Of a stretch of 64,000 nt of DNA, positions 33,355 to 42,885 are shown piece by piece (positions within the stretch are counted from its first letter, which is position 1; every line of letters begins with the position of its first letter). Source of the DNA: Providencia huaxiensis (GTDB taxonomy: Bacteria; Pseudomonadota; Gammaproteobacteria; Enterobacterales; Enterobacteriaceae); contig NZ_CP031123.2 in NCBI RefSeq assembly GCF_002843235.3, positions 3,224,001 through 3,288,000 on the forward strand. Direction: 5' to 3'. Below the pieces are notes generated by a model that saw only the letters and a program-made list of their open reading frames with translations, was not told where the DNA came from and searched no databases. The position numbers and the translations under genes are program-made.

Positions 33355-34892
33355 AGTGCTTTCTCCTGATTATTTTTTGGTGTGATATCAATGGCATCAA
33401 TGCGTCTGCTATTAAACAAATTCGCTTTGCTATCGCTACCATGGCAGCCATCACCAAAACTAAAGCCACAAGCTTTCGCTTCAGGAAATGCTTCACGCGC
33501 CAATTCTCGATGACTGGATGGAATGACAAAACGATCTTCATAGTTAGCAATAGCTAAATAACGGTACATTTCTTGTGCTTGAGCTTGTGTTAATCCAACT
33601 TGCTCTAACGCACTGGTATCACATTGGTTTTCTACGGTTTCTGCTCGCTTGAAATGGCGCATCGCTAACATACGTTTTAACGCCAATAGCACCGGTTCGG
33701 TATCCCCTGCGGTCAACAAATTCGCAAGGTATTGCACTGGAATGCGTAAACTTTCTACATCCGGCAATACACCGTTATTAGCTAAGAGCCCTGAATCTGC
33801 CACTGACTGAATTGGTGACAAAGGGGGGACATACCACACCATGGGTAACGTGCGGTATTCAGGGTGCAGTGGCAGAGCTAAGCGCCATTCCATCGCCATT
33901 TTGTACACTGGGGATTTCTGTGCCGCATCGATCACGCTTAATGGGATCCCTTGTTTTTGCGCTTCTTCAATCACTTTTGGATCATGGGGATCAAGGAAAA
34001 CATCAAGTTGGCTTTGGTAAAGGTCGGTTTCCTTTTCGACACTGGCTGCCGACTCAATTTTATCGGCGTCATACAGCAATACCCCTAAATAGCGGATACG
34101 ACCAACACAGGTTTCAGAACAAACCGTTGGCATGCCTGACTCAATACGTGGGTAACAGAAAATACATTTTTCTGATTTACCGCTTTTCCAATTGAAATAG
34201 ATTTTTTTATACGGGCAACCGGTTAAGCACATGCGCCAGCCGCGGCATTTGTCTTGGTCAATCAACACAATACCGTCTTCTGAGCGCTTATAAATTGCCC
34301 CACTTGGGCAGGTCGCTACACACGCTGGGTTTAAACAATGTTCACACAGGCGTGGCAAATACATCATGAACGTATTTTCAAACTGCCCGTACATCTCTTT
34401 TTGAATATGTTCAAAGTTTTTATCTTGGGCTCGCTTGGCGAATTCACCGCCTAAATCATCTTCCCAGTTTGGTCCCATTTTCACGTTACTCATTCGCTCA
34501 CCCGTAATTAATGAACGAGGGCGCGCGGTTGGTACGTGTTTGCCTTCTTTGGCATTTTTTAAATGGCCGTAGTCATAATTAAACGGCTCATAATAATCAT
34601 CCAAAGCAGGTACATCTGGGTTAGCGAAGATTTTCGATAAAACACCCACTTTGTTCCCCATCCGTGGAACCAATTTACCCTTAATAGTGCGTATCCAGCC
34701 TCCTTTCCACTTTTCTTGGTCTTCCCAATTATGGGGATAACCAATACCCGGTTTAGTTTCGACGTTATTAAACCATGCGTATTCAACCCCTTCGCGGCTA
34801 GTCCACACGTTTTTACAGGTCACTGAGCAAGTGTGACAACCAATACATTTATCAAGGTTTAGCACCATGCCGACTTGAGAACGAATTTTCAT
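33351..34892 (-). CDS. narH: Nitrate reductase A, beta subunit (iron-sulfur)
   Basis: Electron-transfer subunit with three 4Fe-4S and one 3Fe-4S centre. The four cysteine groups are visible: CIGCHTCSVTCKNVW near the N-terminus, CEHCLNPACVATCPSGA near 185, CRGWRMCLTGCPYKK near 217 (Trp in place of one Cys, as expected for the 3Fe-4S site), and CIFCYPRIESGMPTVCSETC near 244. 513 residues, normal. The ATG shares one base with the narG stop. Confidence 0.97.
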   Translation of the reverse strand: MKIRSQVGMVLNLDKCIGCHTCSVTCKNVWTSREGVEYAWFNNVETKPGIGYPHNWEDQEKWKGGWIRTIKGKLVPRMGNKVGVLSKIFANPDVPALDDYYEPFNYDYGHLKNAKEGKHVPTARPRSLITGERMSNVKMGPNWEDDLGGEFAKRAQDKNFEHIQKEMYGQFENTFMMYLPRLCEHCLNPACVATCPSGAIYKRSEDGIVLIDQDKCRGWRMCLTGCPYKKIYFNWKSGKSEKCIFCYPRIESGMPTVCSETCVGRIRYLGVLLYDADKIESAASVEKETDLYQSQLDVFLDPHDPKVIEEAQKQGIPLSVIDAAQKSPVYKMAMEWRLALPLHPEYRTLPMVWYVPPLSPIQSVADSGLLANNGVLPDVESLRIPVQYLANLLTAGDTEPVLLALKRMLAMRHFKRAETVENQCDTSALEQVGLTQAQAQEMYRYLAIANYEDRFVIPSSHRELAREAFPEAKACGFSFGDGCHGSDSKANLFNSRRIDAIDITPKNNQEKAL

Positions 34893-37800
34893 TATGCTTT
34901 CTCCTTTCCGCTCAAGGTCTGCTGGTAGGCATCACCTTCACCATCCAGCCAGTCAACCTGTTTCATTTTGCGAACAACCACAAATTCATCACGATTAGAA
35001 CCTACTGTTCCGTAGTAATTGAAGCTATAGGCAAGGTGCGCATAGCCACCGATCATATGCGTAGGTTTCGGGCAAACACGCGTGACCGAATTATGAATTC
35101 CGCCACGTTGAGCCGTAATTTCAGATCCAGGCAAGTTGATCAGCCGTTCTTGGGCGTGGTACATCATGATCATGCCATCAGGAATACGTTGGCTAACGAT
35201 CGCTTTAGCGGTTAATGCACCATTACTGTTAAAAGCTTCAACCCAATCGTTATCTTCGATACCAAGCTCGCGGGCATCTTCTTCGCTAAGCCAAACCACT
35301 GGGCCACCGCGGCCTAACGTCAACATTAATAAGTTGTCGCTGTAAGTAGAGTGGATCCCCCATTTTTGGTGCGGTGTTAAAAAGTTCAGTGCTTTTTCTG
35401 GGAACCCATTGGATTTTTTCCCCATAAGTGGCTGAGCGGCTCGTGTGTCAATCGGTGGGCGATATACCACAAGGCTTTCCCCAAAGGCACGCATCCATTC
35501 ATGGTCTTGATATAACTGCTGGCGACCACTGAGCGTTCTCCATGGGATCATTTCATGAACGTTGGTGTAACAGGCGTTGTAAGAAACATGTTCATCTTCC
35601 AACCCTGACCATGTCGGGCTAGAGATAATTTTACGCGGCTGCGCAACAATATCGCGAAAACGGATTTTTTCGTCTTCTTTATGACGAGCAAGATGAGTAT
35701 GGTCGCGGCCTGTTACTTTGCTTAACGCATCCCATGCTTTTACTGCCACCTGCCCATTGGTTTCAGGCGCGAGTGTTAAAATAACTTCAGCGGCATCAAT
35801 CGCTGTTTCAATTTTTGGCCGCCCAGCATTAGCCCCCTCTGGCTGAGTTTTATTGAGTTTTTTCAAGAAATCAATTTCATCTTGCGTATTCCAATTGATC
35901 CCTTTTCCCCCATTACCCAATTTATCCATCAGTGGGCCAAGAGAGGTAAAACGTGCATAAGTATTTGGATAGTCACGCTCAACACAGATAATGTGCGGTG
36001 CAGTTTTTCCGGGGATCAGCTCGCACTGGCCTTTTTTCCAATCTCTCACATCAAAAGGCTGTGCCATCTCAGCAGCACTATCATGTTGGATCGGCAACGT
36101 CACCACATCCGTTTCTTTGCCTAAGTGCCCAACGCTGACTTCAGAAAATGCTTTGGCAATCCCCTTGTAAATTTCCCAATCGCTTTTGGATCCCCAAGCT
36201 GGGTCAACTGCCGCAGAGAGCGGATGAATAAATGGATGCATATCCGAGGTATTCATATCGTCTTTTTCATACCAAGTAGCAGTCGGTAAAATAACGTCCG
36301 AGAACAGGCAGGTGCTCGACATTCTGAAGTCGAGAGTCACCACTAAGTCAACTTTCCCTTCTGCCGCTTTATCTTGCCATTCCACTTCTTCAGGTTTGAC
36401 GCCGCCTTGTTGGCCTAAGTCTTTGCCTTGAATACCATTTTCAGTTCCTAATAAGTATTTCAGTAAGTATTCATGGCCTTTCCCTGCGGAACCCAATAAA
36501 TTTGAACGCCAAATAAACAGATTTCGTGGGAAATTTTGAGGGTCATCAGGTTGCTCTGAAGCAAAGCGAATATTGCCTTCTTTCAACTGTTTAACAGTAT
36601 AATCAGTGGGTGACATCCCTTCACTTTGTGCATTCTTCGCAATATTTAATGGGTTGACATTTAACTGTGGTGCTGACGGCAGCCACCCCATGCGTTCTGC
36701 TCGTACATTCATATCAACCAAACTGCCACTAAAGGCTTGCTTATCGGCTAGAGGCGATAACAACTCTTCTGTTGCGACTGTTTCATAACGCCATTGGCTT
36801 GAGTGGTTATAAAAGAAAGAAGTGCTATTCATATGACGAGGTGGGCGCTGCCAGTCCAAACCAAAGGCTAAAGGTAACCAACCCGTTTGTGGACGTAATT
36901 TTTCTTGCCCCACATAGTGAGACCAGCCACCACCGCTTTGCCCTACACAACCACAAAAAATCAACATATTGATAATCGCGCGGTAGGTCATATCCATGTG
37001 ATACCAGTGGTTAATCCCTGCGCCAACAATCACCATAGAGCGGCCATGGGTTTTCTCTGCGGTATCGGCAAACTCACGCGCTATGCGAATAATATTTTGG
37101 CGGCTAACCCCTGTGACTTTCTCCGCCCACGCAGGTGAATACGCTTTCATATCATCGTAATCAACTGCACAGTTTTCATCACCAAAACCACGGTCAATGC
37201 CGTAGTTCGCTAGCATTAAATCATAAACACTAGTAACTAATGATTCGCTACCATCAGCTAACTGAATACGTTTAGCGGGCAGTTTATGTAATAAAATATC
37301 TTTAAGTTCAACATGCTGGAAGTGCTCGCTTTCTAAGCCACCAAAGTAAGGGAAACCAACATCGACAAATTCATCATAGCTATCTGCCAAGCTGAGTTTC
37401 ATTTTAATGTTATGTGCATCTTGTCCAGCGCGCGGTTCTAAATTCCATTTTTGACCGCCATCCCAACGGAATCCCATTGAACCTTGTGGAGCACATAATT
37501 CGCCTGTATCTTCATCAATCGCAATAGTTTTCCATTCGGCATTTTTTTCTTCGCCTAATGAATTATGTAAATCAGATGCCCGTAGCATGCGGCCTGCGGC
37601 ATAAGAGCCATCTTCACGCTTATCTAGCATGACAAGCATCGGCATATCGGTATACGTACGCACATATTCACGGAAATATTCAGCTTCGCGTTTTACATGG
37701 AATTCATTGAGGATCACATGCCCCATCGCCATTGCCATGGCGCTATCTGTTCCTTGTTTCGGGTTCAACCAATGGTCACATAATTTGGCAATTTCCGCGT

Positions 37801-38653
37801 AATCTGGCGTCACCGCGACCGTTTTCGTCCCTTTATAACGCACTTCTGCAAAAAAATGTGCGTCTGGCGTACGCGTTTGCGGAACGTTAGAACCCCAAGC
37901 AATAATATAAGACGAGTTGTACCAATCTGCTGATTCCGGTACGTCAGTTTGTTCGCCCCACGTCATGGGTGATGCAGGCGGCAAGTCACAATACCAGTCA
38001 TAAAAACTTAAGCACGAGCCACCAATTAATGATAAATAGCGCGCACCTGAGGCATAGGAAACCATCGACATCGCGGGAATGGGTGAAAAACCAACAATGC
38101 GGTCAGGACCAAATTCTTTAATCGTCGCGACGTTTGCCGCTGCAATCAGTTCATTCACTTCTTGCCAGCTTGAACGAACAAAACCACCACGGCCACGAGC
38201 TTGTTTATAGCTTTGTGCCTTTTGCGGATCATTGATAATAGATAGCCACGCTGCAACAGGGTCTTGATGCTCTGCTTTTGCTTCACGCCACAATTTAAGT
38301 AAGCGCTTACGCATCATTGGGTATTTAACACGGTTTGCGCTATATAAATACCAAGAGTAGCTCGCCCCACGAGGGCATCCTCTTGGTTCATGATCAGGTA
38401 GGTCTGGGCGAGTGCGTGGGTAATCCGTCTGTTGGGTCTCCCAAGTGACTAACCCATTTTTGACATAAATTTTCCAACTACAAGAGCCAGTACAATTAAC
38501 ACCATGGGTGGAACGCACGACTTTGTCATGCTGCCAACGGCTACGATAACCATCTTCCCAATCACGGTTTACATTTAATTCTTGCCCGTGATCACCTGAA
38601 AAGGTCTCGCCTAACTGCTTAAAATACCGAAATCTATCTAAAAACTTGCTCAT
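34892..38653 (-). CDS. narG: Nitrate reductase A, alpha (catalytic) subunit
   Basis: Molybdenum bis-MGD catalytic subunit, reduces nitrate to nitrite on the cytoplasmic side. The FS0 cluster site is THGVNCTGSCSWKIY with His and Cys ligands (about 50-58), and the fourth Cys is in PRGCPRGASYSWYL. The Mo-ligand aspartate lies in SFYDWYCDLPPASP. 1253 residues. The longest frame begins at 38692, but GGAGG precedes the ATG at 38653 and MSKFLDRFRYFKQ is the E. coli N-terminus. Follows narK by 67 bp. Confidence 0.97.
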   Translation of the reverse strand: MSKFLDRFRYFKQLGETFSGDHGQELNVNRDWEDGYRSRWQHDKVVRSTHGVNCTGSCSWKIYVKNGLVTWETQQTDYPRTRPDLPDHEPRGCPRGASYSWYLYSANRVKYPMMRKRLLKLWREAKAEHQDPVAAWLSIINDPQKAQSYKQARGRGGFVRSSWQEVNELIAAANVATIKEFGPDRIVGFSPIPAMSMVSYASGARYLSLIGGSCLSFYDWYCDLPPASPMTWGEQTDVPESADWYNSSYIIAWGSNVPQTRTPDAHFFAEVRYKGTKTVAVTPDYAEIAKLCDHWLNPKQGTDSAMAMAMGHVILNEFHVKREAEYFREYVRTYTDMPMLVMLDKREDGSYAAGRMLRASDLHNSLGEEKNAEWKTIAIDEDTGELCAPQGSMGFRWDGGQKWNLEPRAGQDAHNIKMKLSLADSYDEFVDVGFPYFGGLESEHFQHVELKDILLHKLPAKRIQLADGSESLVTSVYDLMLANYGIDRGFGDENCAVDYDDMKAYSPAWAEKVTGVSRQNIIRIAREFADTAEKTHGRSMVIVGAGINHWYHMDMTYRAIINMLIFCGCVGQSGGGWSHYVGQEKLRPQTGWLPLAFGLDWQRPPRHMNSTSFFYNHSSQWRYETVATEELLSPLADKQAFSGSLVDMNVRAERMGWLPSAPQLNVNPLNIAKNAQSEGMSPTDYTVKQLKEGNIRFASEQPDDPQNFPRNLFIWRSNLLGSAGKGHEYLLKYLLGTENGIQGKDLGQQGGVKPEEVEWQDKAAEGKVDLVVTLDFRMSSTCLFSDVILPTATWYEKDDMNTSDMHPFIHPLSAAVDPAWGSKSDWEIYKGIAKAFSEVSVGHLGKETDVVTLPIQHDSAAEMAQPFDVRDWKKGQCELIPGKTAPHIICVERDYPNTYARFTSLGPLMDKLGNGGKGINWNTQDEIDFLKKLNKTQPEGANAGRPKIETAIDAAEVILTLAPETNGQVAVKAWDALSKVTGRDHTHLARHKEDEKIRFRDIVAQPRKIISSPTWSGLEDEHVSYNACYTNVHEMIPWRTLSGRQQLYQDHEWMRAFGESLVVYRPPIDTRAAQPLMGKKSNGFPEKALNFLTPHQKWGIHSTYSDNLLMLTLGRGGPVVWLSEEDARELGIEDNDWVEAFNSNGALTAKAIVSQRIPDGMIMMYHAQERLINLPGSEITAQRGGIHNSVTRVCPKPTHMIGGYAHLAYSFNYYGTVGSNRDEFVVVRKMKQVDWLDGEGDAYQQTLSGKEKA

Positions 38654-38671
38654 CGGATTGCCTCCAAAGAG

Positions 38672-38688
38672 ACGGCGACCGGCGCCGT
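38672..38688 (-). other. GC-rich hairpin in the narK-narG gap
   Basis: ACGGCG (38672-38677) pairs with CGCCGT (38683-38688) around five bases. It stands out in an AT-rich gap and ends 19 bp upstream of the narG start. Possible RNA processing or stability element separating narK and narG messages; function inferred. Confidence 0.4.
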
Positions 38689-38720
38689 ACATTGCTAAAA
38701 TTGATTTTTATGACTTGTTA

Positions 38721-40121
38721 TTATTTGTGTTTACGGCCATATACCAGCCATGTGATAAACACACAGGAAAGATAAAATACAAAAAACACTTTCATCGCAT
38801 CTGCCGGTGACCCCGTCAGTGTTAGTGATGTACCGAACGCTTTTGGAATAAAGAAGCCACCTATTGCCCCAATTGCAGAAATAAACCCTAGAGCCGCAGC
38901 ACTTTCTGTTACCGCCTCTTTTTGGGCTTCTTGCTCTGAAGCTCCTCTTAAGATGGCCTTGTCCATAGTTAATTTACGGAAAACGACAGCAATCATTTGG
39001 AAGGTTGAGCCACTACCTAGCCCTGCCGTTAAAAACAACACCATAAATACGCCATAAAATGCTCCAAAAGAGCCTCCTTGGCCGTTTTCTGGTAACGTAA
39101 AAAATAGCAAGCCGGAGAAAACCGCCATGACCACAAAGTTCAGTAATGTGACTTTCACACCACCAAAACGGTCAGACAACATGCCGCCGACTGGACGAGC
39201 TAGAGCTCCGAGGAAAGGGCCAAAAAAGGCAAACTTCAAAATAATGACGTCTGGGAACTGCGTTTTCGATAACATAGCAAAACCGGCAGAAAAACCGATA
39301 AATGAGCCGAATGTTGCCAGATATAACAGGCTTAATACCCATAGATGACCCCGTTTCAAAACAGGTAACTGCGCTTTAAGAGATGCCTTATTCGCCGCTA
39401 AATCATTCATGCCAAACCAAGCCATCACAGTAAAAAGCAGCAGAAATGGCACCCAAATCCAAGCGGCATTTTCTAACCACAACGTTGAGCCATCCGGCTG
39501 AGCCGCTCCAGCTCCACCCACAAAAGTAAATACGCCAACACCTACAATGAAAGGAGCCACCAATTGCATGACACTGACCCCTAAATTACCTAACCCACCA
39601 TTTAGACCAAGTGCCCCGCCTTGGCGAGCTTTAGGAAAGAAGAAGCTGATGTTGGCCATACTGGACGCAAAGTTAGCGCCAGCAAAACCACAAAGTAGGG
39701 AAATAATGACAAAGACTTGATAAGGCGTGGCAGGGTTTTGAATCGCATAACCTAGCCAAATACATGGGATCACTAAAAATAGTGTACTAATCGCCGTCCA
39801 GCGACGCCCACCAAAAATAGGAATAACAAATGAATAAGGGACTCTTAATAAAGCGCCTGAAACGGAAGGTAATGCGGTTAATAAAAATAATTGGTCTGTC
39901 GTAAAATTAAAACCCACTTTATTTAAGTTAACTGCAACTGCACTAAATAACATCCATACGCAAAATGCGAGCAATAAACATGGAATAGAAATCCATAAAT
40001 TACGATTTGCAATACGCTGCCCTGTTTGCTGCCAAAACCGAGTATCTTCAGGACGCCAATCCTGTATAACTCCGTTATTTGACGGTGCAACTACGTTATT
40101 AACATTATCTCGTTGAGACAT
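38721..40121 (-). CDS. narK: Nitrate/nitrite transporter NarK
   Basis: Major-facilitator protein of 466 residues with 12 helices. The two nitrate-signature regions are present: ANISFFFPKARQGGALGLNG, then GGLGNLGVS (about 160-185), and GLGSGSTFQMIAVVF (about 370). An extended loop after helix 10 and DWRPEDTRFWQQTG at the N-terminus match E. coli NarK (463 aa). It imports nitrate and exports nitrite for NarGHI. Expression should be driven by the Fnr and NarL sites upstream. Confidence 0.96.
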   Translation of the reverse strand: MSQRDNVNNVVAPSNNGVIQDWRPEDTRFWQQTGQRIANRNLWISIPCLLLAFCVWMLFSAVAVNLNKVGFNFTTDQLFLLTALPSVSGALLRVPYSFVIPIFGGRRWTAISTLFLVIPCIWLGYAIQNPATPYQVFVIISLLCGFAGANFASSMANISFFFPKARQGGALGLNGGLGNLGVSVMQLVAPFIVGVGVFTFVGGAGAAQPDGSTLWLENAAWIWVPFLLLFTVMAWFGMNDLAANKASLKAQLPVLKRGHLWVLSLLYLATFGSFIGFSAGFAMLSKTQFPDVIILKFAFFGPFLGALARPVGGMLSDRFGGVKVTLLNFVVMAVFSGLLFFTLPENGQGGSFGAFYGVFMVLFLTAGLGSGSTFQMIAVVFRKLTMDKAILRGASEQEAQKEAVTESAAALGFISAIGAIGGFFIPKAFGTSLTLTGSPADAMKVFFVFYLSCVFITWLVYGRKHK

Positions 40122-40181
40122 AAATCACCCCGATAAATACAATTTCTGTTCGCAGTGTGTGGCGAATAGACCACCGTGAAG

Positions 40182-40195
40182 CTGATCTAAATCAA
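40182..40195 (-). promoter_or_regulatory. Fnr box upstream of narK
   Basis: On the minus strand TTGATTTAGATCAG fits TTGATnnnnATCAA except the last base. If placed at -41.5, transcription would start about 40147, 26 bases before the narK ATG, the class II arrangement of E. coli narK. Confidence 0.7.
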
Positions 40196-40241
40196 GAGAG
40201 ACTTAAATGAAATATTCGCGTTTTTTTTCGTTAACCACTAG

Positions 40242-40257
40242 AGGGGTATTAGGAGTA
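40242..40257 (-). promoter_or_regulatory. Pair of NarL heptamers upstream of narK
   Basis: On the minus strand TACTCCT (40257-40251) and TACCCCT (40248-40242) both fit TACYNMT, in the same orientation with two bases between them, about 95-110 bp upstream of the predicted narK start. A further TACTCCT lies at 40357-40351. Confidence 0.6.
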
Positions 40258-40452
40258 CAAGCCAATAACAAATTGAATTAAAACAAAAAAATTTATTACT
40301 CGGTAATTTTATGTATTGGAATTTAAAGCGAATATTTCAATGGGATATTAAGGAGTAATACCGAAGTGGCATATTCAATTTTATATAATAGAGAAACAAT
40401 ATCTACGTTATCAAAAATAATGAATAAACATGTACCGTAGAAAGGATTATTT

Positions 40453-42195
40453 ATGTCTATTGCTTATCACCGATTTTCAATCATTAACCAAGTTATTGGT
40501 TTAATGTTATTGATTGCCGTACTCGGTATTATTGGCATGACAATCTCAAATAGTATGATCATTAGTGTGCAAGGAAATGCACATGCAATTAATAAATCAG
40601 GCTCATTGCGGATGCAAAGCTATCATTTACTTTCATTAGTACCACTCAACCAATATTCTGACGTATATGTAAGTGAACTTGAGAAAAATTTATTAAGCGA
40701 TGAACTGACACAAGTCGTCGAAATAGAAGATTTAAAACCGCAATTTTCTGAGATTTATCAATATTGGGTTACAGAATTAAAACCTGCACTTAACCATGCA
40801 GTTTCGCCTAATGATGCACGGCTTGCGGTCGTTACTTTTGTTAATAAGCTTGATGCATTAGTTCGCAATATTGATGAAAAAACAGAACGAAAGATAACCT
40901 ATGTAGCAATCACTCAAATGGTATTTATTAGCCTCGTTTCGTTGCTACTTATTTTTGCTATCTGCCATTTTAGAAAGAAAATTTATACACCTTGGCTTAA
41001 GTTACTTCATATGGTGAATGCGATTAGTCACCAAGATTTTAGTCAGCGCTTTCCTGCAGGCAAAAAACAAGATGAGCTAAATTCACTGGGCCAAACGTTA
41101 AATCAAATGTCGGATGAGCTTGCACAAAGTTACCATCAATTAGAATCCCGAGTTATCGAAAAAACGGCTGACCTGCAAAATAAAAATAAAGTATTACTCT
41201 ATTTATACCAATCTAATCGCACCTTACATGCCATTGGGCCATTATCAGTCAGGTTAGAAAAAGTATTATCTGAGCTTAAAAGCTTAATACCGCTACAGAA
41301 TATCAGCTTGAGACTATACGAAGAAAATAATGATACCTACTTTCATGAAATTCATTGCCCAGAAAACGAAGAGCACTCTCTCAAGTCACCCAAGGTAACT
41401 GAACAACTTAAAGTAATATCATGGGAGATTTCCGATAACTTACAGCGTTATGGCATGATTTTGGCTGAAATAGATATAAATCAGCCATTATCTGAAGAGC
41501 AAAATAATTTAGTGCTGATGCTAGTTAAACAAATTGCTGGAATGCTAGCGATGGAGCACCAATTAGAACAACAACAGCAGTTACTGATTATGGATGAACG
41601 CTCGGCGATTGCGAGAGAATTGCATGATTCAATCGCACAATCATTATCTTGTCTCAAAATGCAAATTAGTTATCTGCAAATGCAACCTAAAACATTGCCA
41701 ACTAAGCACCAAGAACTATTAAACGAAATGCGTAATGAAATAAATTCCGCTTATAGCCAATTACGTGAACTTTTAACAACCTTCAGGCTAAAATTAACTG
41801 AACCCGGCTTATTCCCGGCTTTAGAAAGCACAATCCAAGAATTCAGTCAGCGCCTTGGTTTTCAAATTGGATTAAATTACCAAATTCCAGCAAAAAGCCT
41901 CTCCCCACATCAATCTATCCATATTATCCAGATAATCCGAGAAGCTTTAAGCAATATTCTCAAACATGCTAATGCAAACTGGTCACAAGTCTCATTAATT
42001 GAAAATAACGGATTAATCACCATGACGATAGAAGATAATGGGGAAGGGATTCAGCCTCAGCCAACAAAAAATAACCATTACGGATTGATTATTATGAGAG
42101 AGAGAGCTCTGAGCCTAAATGGGAAATATCAAATTTCGCCAAGAGTTCAAGGAGGCACTACTGTTAATGTCGAATTTCCACTGACTGTGGCTTAA
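40453..42195 (+). CDS. narX: Nitrate/nitrite sensor histidine kinase NarX
   Basis: Membrane sensor kinase. Two membrane helices (about 14-34 and 150-172) flank a periplasmic domain with the P-box HAINKSGSLRMQSY, the nitrate-binding helix. Then HAMP (about 175-225), a central GAF-like module, and a HisKA_3 transmitter with ARELHDSIAQSLSCLKMQ (phospho-His near 397) and ATPase motifs REALSNILKHA and DNGEGI. Compared with E. coli NarX the central module has lost the cysteine cluster; only one Cys remains (IHCPENEEH). 580 residues. Immediately upstream of narL. Confidence 0.94.
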   Translation: MSIAYHRFSIINQVIGLMLLIAVLGIIGMTISNSMIISVQGNAHAINKSGSLRMQSYHLLSLVPLNQYSDVYVSELEKNLLSDELTQVVEIEDLKPQFSEIYQYWVTELKPALNHAVSPNDARLAVVTFVNKLDALVRNIDEKTERKITYVAITQMVFISLVSLLLIFAICHFRKKIYTPWLKLLHMVNAISHQDFSQRFPAGKKQDELNSLGQTLNQMSDELAQSYHQLESRVIEKTADLQNKNKVLLYLYQSNRTLHAIGPLSVRLEKVLSELKSLIPLQNISLRLYEENNDTYFHEIHCPENEEHSLKSPKVTEQLKVISWEISDNLQRYGMILAEIDINQPLSEEQNNLVLMLVKQIAGMLAMEHQLEQQQQLLIMDERSAIARELHDSIAQSLSCLKMQISYLQMQPKTLPTKHQELLNEMRNEINSAYSQLRELLTTFRLKLTEPGLFPALESTIQEFSQRLGFQIGLNYQIPAKSLSPHQSIHIIQIIREALSNILKHANANWSQVSLIENNGLITMTIEDNGEGIQPQPTKNNHYGLIIMRERALSLNGKYQISPRVQGGTTVNVEFPLTVA

Positions 42196-42216
42196 TTGAA
42201 TTGGAGTAACTCATTA

Positions 42217-42873
42217 ATGAAAAATGAAAATAAACTAACTGGGCAATCCACCATTTTACTGATTGATGACCACCCGATGCTACGTAACGGAGTTAAACAA
42301 TTAATTAGTTTAGAACCCACATTAAAAGTAATTGGTGAAGCAGACGATGGAATAACGGGTATTAAAATTGCGGAAGAGCAAGACCCCGATTTAATCCTAT
42401 TAGATCTCAATATGCCGGGTATGAATGGCTTTGAAGTACTCGATAGTTTACGTAGCCGCGAACTTTCAGGCCGTATTATCTTATTTACAGTATCCAATTA
42501 CGGTGAAGACTTAATTAATGCATTAAAACGAGGTGCTGATGGCTATTTACTGAAAGACATGGAACCCGAAAAATTAATTATTGCATTAAAAGAAGCAGCA
42601 AGTGGTAAAATGGTCGTTAGCCCAACGCTCGCCTCTATTTTAGCTGAATCCTTAAGAGATAACCGAGCCTCTACAGAGCATAATTTATCGGCATTAACCC
42701 CAAGAGAAACCCATATCTTAGATTTAATCTCTCAGGGGCTATCAAATAAGATGATTGCTAATAAATTACAAATCACAGAGAGCACCGTCAAAGTCCATGT
42801 CAAACACCTACTAAAGAAACTCAATTTAAAATCACGCGTTGAAGCGGCTATTTGGGTTTTACAACAAAAGTAA
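42217..42873 (+). CDS. narL: Nitrate/nitrite response regulator NarL
   Basis: Two-domain regulator of 218 residues. The receiver has [17 protein letters not shown] with acid pocket, phospho-Asp63 in [13 protein letters not shown], and KDMEPEKL. The LuxR-type DNA-binding domain has [16 protein letters not shown] and [15 protein letters not shown]. The longest frame starts at a TTG (42196); the ATG at 42217 gives E. coli length, with GGAG ten bases upstream. Activates narK and narGHJI under nitrate. Converges on the next gene with only 12 bp between stops. Confidence 0.95.
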   Translation: MKNENKLTGQSTILLIDDHPMLRNGVKQLISLEPTLKVIGEADDGITGIKIAEEQDPDLILLDLNMPGMNGFEVLDSLRSRELSGRIILFTVSNYGEDLINALKRGADGYLLKDMEPEKLIIALKEAASGKMVVSPTLASILAESLRDNRASTEHNLSALTPRETHILDLISQGLSNKMIANKLQITESTVKVHVKHLLKKLNLKSRVEAAIWVLQQK

Positions 42874-42885
42874 TGACACTGCACC

